Assembly (NCBI GenBank): GCA_016716715.1
Contig: JADJVE010000006.1
Span: 62,001-126,000, forward strand
Source of the DNA: Acidobacteriota bacterium
Lineage (GTDB): Bacteria; Acidobacteriota; Thermoanaerobaculia; UBA5066
Direction of reading: 5' to 3'
Length of the DNA: 64,000 nt
Every line of letters starts with the position of its first letter. The stretch's first letter is position 1. Positions 8,692 through 17,053 of this stretch are shown in pieces. Position numbers and translations under genes: made by a program. Under the pieces are notes generated by a model. That model did no database searches. It saw only the letters and a list, made by a program, of their open reading frames with translations, and had not been told where the DNA came from.

Positions 8692-9945
8692 GTGGCTCGC
8701 TTTCGCGGCCGCATCCAGCACCCTCTCGTGAAGGTCGACGACGGCGCGGCGCGTGAGGTTCTCCCGCGCGTACGCGCGTCCCCGCGCCCCCATGGCGTCG
8801 CGTTCCGCGGGCGCGAGTCCTTTCAGCGTGCGGATCGCGCCCGCGAGGGCCTTGGGATCCTCCGGCGGAACCGCGAGGCCCGCGCCGACGCCGGAGACGA
8901 GGCGGTCCGCCGCGCCCCCCGTCGCCGAGAGAACGGGCCGCGCCGCCGCGAGGTACGCATACGTCTTCGACGGGACGACGAATTCGGCGAGAGTCGAAGC
9001 CTTCAGCGTCACGACGAGCGCGTCCGCCGCGGCCATGAGCGCGGGCATCTCGTCCCGCGGCCTTCGGCCGAGGAACACGAGCGCGTCCGCGCACTCGACG
9101 GACCGCGCGAGCGCTTCGAGTCGCTCCCGGTCCGATCCGTCGCCCGCCAGCGCGATCCTCACGCCTGTGCCTCGCAGCTCGCGCGCGGCGAGGACGAGCG
9201 TCCCGAGATCCTGGACGACGCCGAGATTCCCGGTGAAGAGAACGACGAACGTCCCGTCTCCACCAAGCTCGTGGCGCGCCGCCTCCCGTCGCACCGCGGA
9301 GACCGGCTCGAACTCGGCGTCCTCCACCCAGCCCGGCGTCACAGTCAGACGCGCCTCGTCCACGCCCTTTGCAACGAGATTCGCCTTCGCGCCATCGGTG
9401 ACGACCAGGATGTGATCCGCCTGCGCGTATACGAATCGCTCCACCGCTTCCAGGAGCCGCAACACCCAGCGCCGGCGAACGAAACCCGAGGCTTCCACGC
9501 TCTCGGGCCAGACGTCCTGCACGTCGTAGACGAACGGAATGCCCCGCCAGCGAGCGATCAGCCACGCCGCGATGCCCACCGTGAGCGGCGGGTGCCAGAC
9601 GTAGACGACGTCCGCCTCGGACGCGAGAAGCGCCGCGAACGGCGCGGAGAGCATGAACGACCCGTAGTTGAGGATTCGTCCGAGAGCGCTCTTTCCATGG
9701 TACGGCCAGAGGTATCCACGGACGACCTCCACGCCGCCCCGTTGCTCGCGGCGGAACGGGGCGAGCGCGTAACCGGAATAGACGGAGCTCCCCGGGTAAT
9801 GCGGAAAGCCCGTCACGACGGTGACGCGGTGCCCGCGCGCACGAAGCTCGCCGGCGAGAGCGCCGGGCTTCGGGATCGGCTCGGGGTCGAAATACTGCGT
9901 GAGAACGAGCAGGCGGAATGGTTCCGCCTGCCGCGGAGCGCTCAC
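8689..9945 (-). CDS. WbuB/WbjE/WcaI-like glycosyltransferase (GT4), predicted L-FucNAc transferase
   Basis: A 418-residue GT-B enzyme. The N-terminus reads LVLTQYFDPEPIPKP, then HYPGSSVYSGY, and VYDVQDVWPESVEASG in the middle, all hallmarks of the WcaI/WbuB group. The C-terminal donor domain has FTGNLGVVQDLGTLV and a VVPSKTYAYLAAARPVLS acceptor strand. GTG at 9945 is fixed by its GTGA overlap with the fnlC-like stop. In E. coli O26 the order fnlA-fnlB-fnlC-wbuB places an L-FucNAc transferase directly after the UDP-L-FucNAc genes; the same adjacency here supports that substrate. The specificity is inference from context. Confidence 0.8.
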   Translation of the reverse strand: MSAPRQAEPFRLLVLTQYFDPEPIPKPGALAGELRARGHRVTVVTGFPHYPGSSVYSGYALAPFRREQRGGVEVVRGYLWPYHGKSALGRILNYGSFMLSAPFAALLASEADVVYVWHPPLTVGIAAWLIARWRGIPFVYDVQDVWPESVEASGFVRRRWVLRLLEAVERFVYAQADHILVVTDGAKANLVAKGVDEARLTVTPGWVEDAEFEPVSAVRREAARHELGGDGTFVVLFTGNLGVVQDLGTLVLAARELRGTGVRIALAGDGSDRERLEALARSVECADALVFLGRRPRDEMPALMAAADALVVTLKASTLAEFVVPSKTYAYLAAARPVLSATGGAADRLVSGVGAGLAVPPEDPKALAGAIRTLKGLAPAERDAMGARGRAYARENLTRRAVVDLHERVLDAAAKASH

Positions 9946-11039
9946 CGATGAGATCTCAGGCTCAGCCGGCCGACGACGAGTTTCGCGACCGTGTCCGAGA
10001 CACCCGCCGCGAGGTACTCGGGCGGCGGATCCCACCGGCGCGGCGAAAGAAGCGCCGCCCCGAGGGCGCGGACGACGTCTTCCGCTCTTGCGCCCGCGAG
10101 CACGTTGCTGCCGCATTCGAGCGTCTCGGGCCTCTCCGTCACGTCGCGCACGGTGACGGCCGGCCGGCCCAGGATCGCGCATTCCTCCTGCACCGTGCCG
10201 CTGTCGGAGAGCACGGCCCTCGCAGACTTCTCGAGCCGCACGAAATCGAAGAAGCCCAGCGGCTCGAGAAGCGTGAGCCGCTCGGCGCGGCCGGACAATC
10301 CGTGCGCGGCGAGGCGGTCGCGCGTCCGCGGATGGACGCTCGCGACGACGGGGATCCGCAGGGACTCGCCCGCGGCAACGAGAGCCTCGATGAGCGCAGC
10401 GAGACGATCCGTGTCGTCCACGTTCTCCGCGCGGTGGAAGGTCGCGAGGAGAAACTCCCCGGGCGCGAGAGCGAGCCGCGCGAGGACGTCCGATCCGTCG
10501 ATCTGCGGAGCGTAGTGCTCGAGAACTTCGAAGATCGGGTTGCCGACCACGAAGATCCTCTCGCGCTCGATCCCTTCCCGCACCAGGTTCTCCATGGAAC
10601 GCCGCGTGTACGGAAGGAGGATCGTGCTCGCGTGGTCGATGAGCCGGCGGTTCAGCTCTTCGGGAACCCGGTCGTCGTAGCAGCGATTCCCCGCCTCCAG
10701 GTGGAGTACCGGAATCCGGCGCCGCGCCGCGGGAATCGCAGCGAGGCCGCTGTTCGTGTCGCCGAGGATCACGACGCGGTCCGGCTGGAATTCCGCGAGG
10801 AGAGCGTCGACGCCCGCGACGACGCGCCCGACCTGTTCGGCGAAGCTCGCGGAGCCGATGCCGAGACGATGATCCGGCTCGCGCACGCCGAGCTCGCGAA
10901 AGAAGACATCGCTGAGGCCGGGGTCCGAATTCTGGCCCGTGTGAACCAGGCGGTGCTCGGAGAGCGCATCGATCGCCGGAATGATCCTGCTGAGCCGGAT
11001 GATTTCGGGCCGCGTCCCGAGGACCGTCAGGACCCTCAC
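9942..11039 (-). CDS. fnlC: FnlC/WbjD-type UDP-HexNAc C2-epimerase (WecB superfamily)
   Basis: A 365-residue non-hydrolysing UDP-sugar 2-epimerase. Visible motifs are LGTRPEIIRLS at the N-terminus, HTGQN, GDTNS, LEAGNRCYDDRVPEELNRR with the acidic residues of the catalytic centre, and TFHRAENVDD corresponding to the WecB His loop. WecB-fold enzymes invert C2 of UDP-GlcNAc-type sugars; in the FnlC/WbjD branch the last step converts UDP-2-acetamido-2,6-dideoxy-L-talose to UDP-L-FucNAc. That branch is assigned from the direct neighbours, FnlA- and FnlB-like genes just upstream. GTG at 11039 overlaps the preceding TGA (GTGA), so the gene is translationally coupled on both sides. Confidence 0.88.
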   Translation of the reverse strand: MRVLTVLGTRPEIIRLSRIIPAIDALSEHRLVHTGQNSDPGLSDVFFRELGVREPDHRLGIGSASFAEQVGRVVAGVDALLAEFQPDRVVILGDTNSGLAAIPAARRRIPVLHLEAGNRCYDDRVPEELNRRLIDHASTILLPYTRRSMENLVREGIERERIFVVGNPIFEVLEHYAPQIDGSDVLARLALAPGEFLLATFHRAENVDDTDRLAALIEALVAAGESLRIPVVASVHPRTRDRLAAHGLSGRAERLTLLEPLGFFDFVRLEKSARAVLSDSGTVQEECAILGRPAVTVRDVTERPETLECGSNVLAGARAEDVVRALGAALLSPRRWDPPPEYLAAGVSDTVAKLVVGRLSLRSHR

Positions 11040-12100
11040 CGCAGCAGCTCTCCGTCGCCCGCGGCGACCTGCCCGGGCAGGAGGCCGTTCTTCTCGAGGA
11101 GCGCGCGCGTCTCGTCGAGAGTCATCGGCGACGTCTCCGAGCTGTACTCCGACCGGAAGACGGCGGGCTCCCCGGTCTCCGTCTCGAGCTCCGGGAGCAT
11201 CGCGCGGATCGCCACCCAGCGTCCGCGAGCTCCGGTGCGCGGCGCCTCTTCCTCGCTCACGAGGATCTCGTGGAGCTTCTCCCCCGGCCGGATGCCCGTG
11301 ACGGACAGCGGGATCTTCCTCTCGCCCACGAGGGCGCGGACGACGTCCACGATTCGCGCGGAGGGAGCCCGGGGGATCCACGTTTCGCCGCGGCGCGCCG
11401 CACGGATCGCGTCGAATACGGTGTCGACCGCGTCGTCGAGGGTGAGGAGAAACCGGGTCATCTCCTCGCACGTGATCGTGACCGGGCCGCCCGCCCGAAT
11501 CTGCTCGTGGAAGAGAGGGATCACCGAGCCGCGCGAGGCGAGGACGTTGCCGTACCTCACGCAGACGAAGCGCGTCGCCGGCGCGCGCAGGTTGCCCTGG
11601 ATGAAGATGCGTTCCTGGAGTGCCTTCGTGAGCCCCATCGTGTTCACGGGCTTGCACGCCTTGTCCGTCGAGACGCCCACGACGACCGCCACCGGCGTCT
11701 TGACGCGCTCGAGAATCGACACGATGTTCTCCGCCCCGCCCACGTTCGTGCGGACGGCCTCGTAGGGGAAGTACTCGCACGTCGGCACCTGCTTGAGCGC
11801 CGCGGCGTTGATCACGACGTCGGCGGAGAGGAGCGCCCCCGTGAGCGTGCCCGGGTCGCGCACGTCGCCGATCCGGAACTCCAGGCGCTGCTGGAAATTC
11901 CGGAAGATGACCTCGTCGGTCGCCGCGCGCCGGTTCTGCGCGGCAACCCGCATCTCGTGCTGCTTCGCCTCGTCGCGCGAGAAGACGATGATCTTCTCCG
12001 GCAGCCCCTCGCCGCCCCGGAGGAGGCGCGCGACGAGACTCTTCCCGAGGGATCCCGTTCCGCCGGTCACGAGGACCCTCTTGCCTTCGAAAAGACTCAC
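11036..12100 (-). CDS. fnlA: FnlA/WbjB/CapE-type UDP-GlcNAc 4,6-dehydratase/5-epimerase
   Basis: A 354-residue soluble extended SDR. It has VLVTGGTGSLGKS near residues 8-20, INAAALKQVPTCEYFPYEA in the middle, and an active-site region VSTDKACKPVNTMGLTKAL characteristic of FnlA/WbjB/CapE rather than the membrane-bound WbpM type. It would act on UDP-GlcNAc by dehydration at C4/C6 with epimerisation, the first step to UDP-L-FucNAc (or UDP-L-QuiNAc with other partners). GTG at 12100 is chosen because it overlaps the fnlB-like stop in a GTGA and gives MSLFEGKRVLVTGG, the usual family N-terminus. Confidence 0.9.
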   Translation of the reverse strand: MSLFEGKRVLVTGGTGSLGKSLVARLLRGGEGLPEKIIVFSRDEAKQHEMRVAAQNRRAATDEVIFRNFQQRLEFRIGDVRDPGTLTGALLSADVVINAAALKQVPTCEYFPYEAVRTNVGGAENIVSILERVKTPVAVVVGVSTDKACKPVNTMGLTKALQERIFIQGNLRAPATRFVCVRYGNVLASRGSVIPLFHEQIRAGGPVTITCEEMTRFLLTLDDAVDTVFDAIRAARRGETWIPRAPSARIVDVVRALVGERKIPLSVTGIRPGEKLHEILVSEEEAPRTGARGRWVAIRAMLPELETETGEPAVFRSEYSSETSPMTLDETRALLEKNGLLPGQVAAGDGELLR

Positions 12101-13026
12101 GTTGCTCTCCAGTGATCGTACGCCACACCGTCCGCCGCCAGCTCGGCGATCATCGCGGGCCAGCCGGGCGCCCGCCACCCCGCCGCCTCCTCGAATCGCG
12201 TCCCGTCAAGGCTCCGGTCGACGGCGAGCCGCGGGTCGGGCTCGATCTCGACGGGCTTTCGGTATGCGTCTCGAAAGTGAGTCAGGAGATCCCGCTTGGA
12301 GATCCGCGGCCCCGCGACGTGGTAAAGGCCGCGCAGGGACGCCGACGCTGCCGCGAGCGCCGCGAGGACCCGGGCGAGCTCGAGCGTCGTGACTCCCGAG
12401 AAGAACGCGCCGGTGAACCCGGGCACCGCGGGGCCGGGCTGCGCGAGGAACCACTCGAGGAGCGAGGAAGCGCCGGTGAGCTGGCGGCCCACGATCGACG
12501 TGCGGACCGTCAGGACGTCGCCGTCCGTGAGCTCGCCGAGGGCTTTCGAGCGTCCGTAGAGATCCCGCGCGTCGCAGAGATCGTCCTCGCGGTATCCGCC
12601 GCGCGCGCCCGAGAAGACGCAGTCCGTGCTCACGTGCAGGACCCGCCCCCCGAAACTCCGCGCCATTCGGGCGAGCGCGTGCGGAAAGAGCGCGTTGACG
12701 GCGACGGATACTTCCGCGTCGGCCGCCTCCGGGCGCTGTTTCACGACCCCCACGCAGTTCACGATGACGCGCGGCCGGTAGGACGCGAGGAGTCGCTCGA
12801 CGGAGGCGAGGTCGCGCGCGTCGAACCCCCAGCTCACGGACCCGGGCGGCAGGAGCTCCCCGAGGGCGGCGGAGGGGCCTTCGCACACGCCCCGGGCCGC
12901 CGCCCGGACGACCGCGCCGGCCCGAGCGAACTCGAGGGCGACGCGGTGACCGAGCATCCCGGTCGCGCCCAGGACGAGAATCTCCGGACGGCGCGTCGAT
13001 TCAGAAGACACTCGACCGATTCTCAC
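12097..13026 (-). CDS. fnlB: FnlB/WbjC/RmlD-like NAD(P)-dependent sugar reductase
   Basis: A 309-residue SDR of the RmlD superfamily. It shows VLGATGMLGHRV near the N-terminus, NCVGVVKQRPEA, STDCVFSGARGGYREDD, and a canonical YGRSK catalytic Y-x-x-x-K, followed by LTVRTSIVGRQ. RmlD-like members next to FnlA and FnlC act as the reductase of the UDP-L-FucNAc pathway; dTDP-rhamnose synthesis is less likely because no RmlA, RmlB or RmlC is seen. The GTG at 13026 overlaps the preceding stop (GTGA); an internal GTG at 13011 is an alternative. Here fnlB precedes fnlA, unlike the fnlA-fnlB-fnlC order known from E. coli. Confidence 0.85.
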   Translation of the reverse strand: MRIGRVSSESTRRPEILVLGATGMLGHRVALEFARAGAVVRAAARGVCEGPSAALGELLPPGSVSWGFDARDLASVERLLASYRPRVIVNCVGVVKQRPEAADAEVSVAVNALFPHALARMARSFGGRVLHVSTDCVFSGARGGYREDDLCDARDLYGRSKALGELTDGDVLTVRTSIVGRQLTGASSLLEWFLAQPGPAVPGFTGAFFSGVTTLELARVLAALAAASASLRGLYHVAGPRISKRDLLTHFRDAYRKPVEIEPDPRLAVDRSLDGTRFEEAAGWRAPGWPAMIAELAADGVAYDHWRAT

Positions 13027-14186
13027 ACGCGCCCGAGCGCGCCGCGGAAAAGGGAACGGTGGTGCTCGATCGCACCGGTGCGGTCCCCGACGGCCTCGGC
13101 CCATTTCCGCGCCCGGGCCGAGCGACGGGCCCACTCCGCCGCGCCCTCGTCCACCGCGCACTGGAGCGCCTCCGTGATGGCCCGTCCGTCGGCGGGGTCG
13201 ACGACCCAGCCGGCGCCCGCATCGCCGGCGCCCCTGAACGGCGTGTCGTCTCCCAGAATCGCGGGGCACCCGGCGGAGAGCGCTTCCGCGATCACCTGCC
13301 CGAAGTTCTCGCCCCACGTCGGGAACAGAAAAGCGTCGTGCTCCTCGAAGACGCGCCGGACGTCCTCGTGCGCCACCGGTCCGCGGAAGGAAACGCGCAC
13401 GTTTCCGGGCAGGCCGGCCGCGATCTCCTCGCACGCGCGCCGGTACCCCGCGTCCTCGGCCGGGCCGACGACCGAGACGTCGATCTCGCCGCGGACGCCC
13501 GCCAGAGCCCGGAGCGCGCCGTCCAGATTCTTCTTCGGGGAGATGCGCGAGAGGAAAACGGCCGAGAGCTTTCCAGCGCGCTTCGCCGGCCTTTCCGCGG
13601 GCGCGGAGGCGCCCGTCCGGCGGCCGAACGGCAGCGCGACGCCCACGACCGCCCCCGGAAACCACCTCCGGATCTCGCCCGCCTCCGCGTCCGTGGACGC
13701 GTGCCAACGCACTTCTTCATGGAGCCCTGCGGCCCGAGCGACCTTGAGAAAGAGGCGTTTGCGGCCGCCCCGGATCGCGAGAGCGCCGCTTCCGAGTTCG
13801 CCGCGCGGCGCGAGGACGATGGGTACGCGCCGCGCGAGGCCGAGGCGCACGAGAGCCGCCGGCCGGATCGAGAAGCGCCGCGAGAAGAGACTGTTGATGT
13901 AGATGGCGTCGTGCCACGGATCGGCGAGAAGCGCTGCGAGACGCGACCGGAACTCGCCGTGCCGAACATAGACGACGGGCGTCCCGTTCACGAGGGTCCA
14001 CTCGCCCGGCCTGATTCCGGGATACGCCTCGCGGTCTCCGAGATCCCGATCCGAGGTCGCGATCCGGAACTCGAACTCGTCGCCGAGTTCCTCCACGAGC
14101 GCCGCGACGCTCTGCACCGGCCCTCCCGCCTTTTCGCCGGGAAGGAAATGCTGCAGCAGCACGAGGATGCGGGGCCGGTCCGCCAT
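13023..14186 (-). CDS. Glycosyltransferase family 4
   Basis: A 387-residue GT-B enzyme. An acceptor-side loop GEKAGGPVQSVAALVEEL lies near residues 17-34. The donor half starts with LSAVFLSRISPKKNLDG and has PTWGENFGQVIAEALSAGCP, in which GENFGQVIAEA supplies the E-x7-E pair. PIVLAPRGELGSGAL in the middle is typical of WcaC- or WbaZ-like transferases. It should add one sugar of the repeat unit on the cytoplasmic face. ATG at 14186 shares one base with the upstream stop (TGATG), and its own stop overlaps fnlB, so it belongs to the FucNAc operon. Linkage and donor are unknown. Confidence 0.85.
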   Translation of the reverse strand: MADRPRILVLLQHFLPGEKAGGPVQSVAALVEELGDEFEFRIATSDRDLGDREAYPGIRPGEWTLVNGTPVVYVRHGEFRSRLAALLADPWHDAIYINSLFSRRFSIRPAALVRLGLARRVPIVLAPRGELGSGALAIRGGRKRLFLKVARAAGLHEEVRWHASTDAEAGEIRRWFPGAVVGVALPFGRRTGASAPAERPAKRAGKLSAVFLSRISPKKNLDGALRALAGVRGEIDVSVVGPAEDAGYRRACEEIAAGLPGNVRVSFRGPVAHEDVRRVFEEHDAFLFPTWGENFGQVIAEALSAGCPAILGDDTPFRGAGDAGAGWVVDPADGRAITEALQCAVDEGAAEWARRSARARKWAEAVGDRTGAIEHHRSLFRGALGRV

Positions 14187-15376
14187 CAGCGTTTCCCGAG
14201 GGTTGCGCGCTCGAGCCGCGGCAGGACTCTTTCCTCGCCGTACTCCTCCATTACGGACGCGTGCAGCTCCGCTGGATCGCGCGCCGGCAGCTCGCCGCGA
14301 AGGAAGGCTTCGAGGATCTCCTCCAGAGCCCCGGACGTAACGTCCCGCGCGAGCCACCGGGCCTCGAAGCGTCCGACGACCTCGGGAATCGCACCGGCCG
14401 GCGTCGCAAGGCACGGGCGCCCGGACGCCATCGCCTCGAGAGCGATGAGGCCGAAGCACTCGAGCTCCGCCGTCGGCAGGACGAACGCGTCCGCCGCGGC
14501 ATACCAGGCGGGCAGGCTGTCCACGGCGAGGCGGCCGGCGAAGGTGACGGCGCCGCCCAGGCCCTCGTCCATGGCCTGCGATTCGAGCGATTCGCGCAAC
14601 GGGCCCTCGCCGGCGACGACGAGATGGAGCGCGCGCCCCCCGCGGACGAGACGCCCGCAGGCCCCGAGGAGGAGGTCGACGCCCATCCGCGGCACGAGGC
14701 GGCGCAACGTGAAGAGAACGGGCCGGTCGGCAGGAAGGCCGAGCTGCCGGAGAAGCGTGGCTCGATCGGCGGCCGGGCGGAACCGGGCGTCCACCCATCC
14801 CGGCACGACCCGAATCCGGTCCGCGGCCGCGTCCCCGTGGGCCTCCCGCACGAGGCGGCGCGTGAACTCGGACTCCGCCGTCAGATTCTGGCTCGACTCG
14901 AGGACCCGAGCCTCGATCCGGTGGAGGAGCGTTCCTGAGATTCCGAGGCGCAGGCGTTCCATCGCCCCCCGTCCGCGGCCGGACGCGCGGAACTCGTGAC
15001 GCACCGGCGAGTGCAGCGAGTACGACGTGATCGCGCGACCGCCGTAGAGCTCGAGCGCCGCGACGTGCGGCAGGAGCGCGTGGCCGTGCACGGCGTCGGC
15101 GTCCGGGCCCACGTGCCGGAGGAGCACGTCCTTCGCGGCCTCCTGGTGCACACGAGAGCGGCGCGGGTCGAAGGCACTGAATTGCCGAAGGCGGTAGCGC
15201 AGGACATGGACACCGTCCACGTCCTCGCGCTCCGGGGCGCCGGGCCCTGCAGCCGGCGCGACGAGCCAGACGTCGTGGCCGCGCGCCGCCATCCAGCGGG
15301 CGTGGCCGCGCGCGAGCTGAGCGGCTCCCCCCGGCACGTCGGGGAACCAGTGGAGCGCCGGAACGACGACCTTCAC
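14186..15376 (-). CDS. Glycosyltransferase family 4 (first gene of the FucNAc operon)
   Basis: A 396-residue GT-B glycosyltransferase. HWFPDVPGGAAQLARGHARW at the N-terminus is the glycine-rich acceptor loop, VPGWVDARFRPAADR marks the hinge, and ELECFGLIALEAMASGRP gives the E-x7-E of family 4. It starts at GTG 15376 with a purine-rich GAGAGAAGAA stretch about 5 bases before it. It heads a tightly packed six-gene run (15376 down to 8689) in which each gene overlaps the next by 1-4 bases. It is divergent from the Wzy-like gene with 43 bases between. Sugar specificity cannot be inferred. Confidence 0.85.
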   Translation of the reverse strand: MKVVVPALHWFPDVPGGAAQLARGHARWMAARGHDVWLVAPAAGPGAPEREDVDGVHVLRYRLRQFSAFDPRRSRVHQEAAKDVLLRHVGPDADAVHGHALLPHVAALELYGGRAITSYSLHSPVRHEFRASGRGRGAMERLRLGISGTLLHRIEARVLESSQNLTAESEFTRRLVREAHGDAAADRIRVVPGWVDARFRPAADRATLLRQLGLPADRPVLFTLRRLVPRMGVDLLLGACGRLVRGGRALHLVVAGEGPLRESLESQAMDEGLGGAVTFAGRLAVDSLPAWYAAADAFVLPTAELECFGLIALEAMASGRPCLATPAGAIPEVVGRFEARWLARDVTSGALEEILEAFLRGELPARDPAELHASVMEEYGEERVLPRLERATLGKR

Positions 15377-15408
15377 GCGTTCTTCTCTCTCGTCTCTTCT
15401 CTTCAGCT

Positions 15409-15414
15409 TATATT
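15409..15414 (+). promoter_or_regulatory. Candidate -10 box (TATATT) before the Wzy-like gene
   Basis: TATATT lies 5 bases before the GTG at 15420, again with no Shine-Dalgarno sequence. On the other strand the same A+T-rich patch reads TATAAG and could serve the divergent glycosyltransferase operon, which would then have a leader of about 30 bases. No -35 was recognised on either side. Confidence 0.35.
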
Positions 15415-15419
15415 GCGTC

Positions 15420-16919
15420 GTGGACCGCGCGATTCCGGATCCTTCGTCCGCGCCCTGGTTCCGGTCCGTCTGGCTCGCCGGATGTGTGGCGGCGATGGCG
15501 GGCGGGATCGCGGCCGCCAGCCACTTCTACCCGGACTCCGGCGCGTTCGTCGCGGGGCAGTCCCTCCTGCTCCTCGCCCTCGTCGCCGCGCTCGCCCTTC
15601 TCGCGCGGTTCCCGCTCGTCGACCCCGTGCAAGCGGCCGTCGCGTTCTTCTACCTGTGGTTCGGCCTGGGTCCCGTAGCCGTGCTCCTTCACGGCGTCGC
15701 GATCGACGCGCGGGACGCGTCGTGGGCGTCCGAGGCCCCGGGCGTTCCGTCGCTGCCGTTCGTGGCCGCCGGTCTCGTCCTGTTCGCGGCCGCGGGCCGG
15801 ACCGCGCTCCTCGTCACGGGGCGACGCGGGCCCCGCGCCGGTTTCTTCGGCGCGGGCCAGGCCCGGTTCGACGTCGGGAGCCTCGCCTGGTTCGCCGCGA
15901 TCGCGGCCGTCTGCTGGTCCGTCCTCTTCGTGCTGCCGCTCATCGGCGTGCAGGCGATCACGGCTCTCGACTATCTCGGCGGGACGCGAACCGAGATCTG
16001 GTGGGCCGGCGTCCTCCTCGCCGTTTCCGACATCGGGCTCTTCGCCTCCATCGTCGCGCTCGGCTCGCTCGTCTCGCCTGCCCTCAGGTCCTCGCGACTT
16101 CTTCCGGCGGCTGGAATCCTCGTTCTCGCCGCCCTCACGGCGCTCGCCGTCACGTCAGGGTCCAAGGGGCGGCTCCTGTATCCGATCGCGGTACTGGCCG
16201 TTTTCTGGACGGGCCGCCGCCAGCGCCCGCCGTGGCTGCTCGTGGGAGTCGGGGCTGCCGTGTTTCTCGTCGCCGTCGAGCCCTTCGTGATGACCGCGCG
16301 CAACGTCGTGCAGAGACGCGGCGCCACGACTCCCGCGGAGCGCATCGCGATCTTCGAGGAGGTCTTCAACGAGTCCCTCTTCGGCTCGGGTCTTCACGCC
16401 TACGGCGGGGACGAACGGGTCAAGGTGGACCGGCTGTTCCGCGGGATCTTTCCGGCGGCGGGCGAGGCCCTCCGGGGCGCCTCGGCGTTCGACGGCCGGT
16501 GGCACGGCGAGACCGTCGTGCGGGGACTGCTCGCCACCGTGCCGCGCGCGATCCTGCGCGACAAGCCCGACTCAGACGTCGGAAACTTCTTCTCGCGCGA
16601 GATCCTCCCCACGTGGCAGCCGTCGATGGCCACCGAGTACTTCAACAGCATCGCCCTCACGGTGCCGGTCGAGTTCGCCGCGAACTGGGGGTGGATCGGG
16701 GGGCTCCTGGCCTTCGCCGGCCTCGGGGCGCTCTGGGGCGCCCTGTCCGGAATCTTCCTCGGTCCCTCACCGGCCCGGCACCCTCTGTGCCCGTTCTTCG
16801 TCCTTCTTTCGATGAACCTCGAGATGCCGTTCGGAGCCTTCCTCGCGACGCTCCGCAACCTCGTCTTCACGGTCCTCGCCGTTGCACTCGTGTGGCTCGT
16901 CAGGGGCCGCCGGCTCTGA
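15420..16919 (+). CDS. Wzy-like O-antigen polymerase candidate (polytopic membrane protein)
   Basis: A 499-residue protein with about 10-12 hydrophobic segments and one large hydrophilic loop (about residues 290-410) containing RNVVQRRGATTPAERIAIFEE, FRGIFPAAGEALRGASAF and PTWQPSMATEYFNSIALTVPVEFAANWGW. That layout, with a big loop between membrane bundles and little other conservation, is typical of Wzy/EpsG-type polymerases, which join Und-PP-linked repeat units in the periplasm. The locus already offers WbpL-, Wzx- and Wzz-like partners, so a polymerase is expected. The assignment rests on topology and neighbours, not on a sequence motif. The start is GTG at 15420. Confidence 0.6.
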   Translation: MDRAIPDPSSAPWFRSVWLAGCVAAMAGGIAAASHFYPDSGAFVAGQSLLLLALVAALALLARFPLVDPVQAAVAFFYLWFGLGPVAVLLHGVAIDARDASWASEAPGVPSLPFVAAGLVLFAAAGRTALLVTGRRGPRAGFFGAGQARFDVGSLAWFAAIAAVCWSVLFVLPLIGVQAITALDYLGGTRTEIWWAGVLLAVSDIGLFASIVALGSLVSPALRSSRLLPAAGILVLAALTALAVTSGSKGRLLYPIAVLAVFWTGRRQRPPWLLVGVGAAVFLVAVEPFVMTARNVVQRRGATTPAERIAIFEEVFNESLFGSGLHAYGGDERVKVDRLFRGIFPAAGEALRGASAFDGRWHGETVVRGLLATVPRAILRDKPDSDVGNFFSREILPTWQPSMATEYFNSIALTVPVEFAANWGWIGGLLAFAGLGALWGALSGIFLGPSPARHPLCPFFVLLSMNLEMPFGAFLATLRNLVFTVLAVALVWLVRGRRL

Positions 16920-16954
16920 GACCCCGCGGCGGCCCGGCCGCCCCCGCCGAAGCC

Positions 16955-16983
16955 TTGAAAACCGCCCGGGGAATGGGTATAGG
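16955..16983 (+). promoter_or_regulatory. Sigma70-like promoter of the first FG-GAP secreted-protein gene
   Basis: TTGAAA at 16955-16960, a 17-base spacer and TATAGG at 16978-16983 make the best two-part promoter in the window. The untranslated leader (about 16990-17053) holds a small hairpin, GCGGG-ATCA-CCCGC at 17022-17035, and an AGGAG ribosome site at 17040-17044. Confidence 0.6.
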
Positions 16984-17053
16984 ATGCGGACAAACACGGA
17001 ACGAGTCTCTATACGAATCGGGCGGGATCACCCGCTCACAGGAGAAAGTAACC

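Noticed and set aside
11036..12178. CapD-like protein as a second WbpM
   Set aside because: It has no membrane domain and carries the FnlA/WbjB-type active-site segment with PVNTMGLTK.
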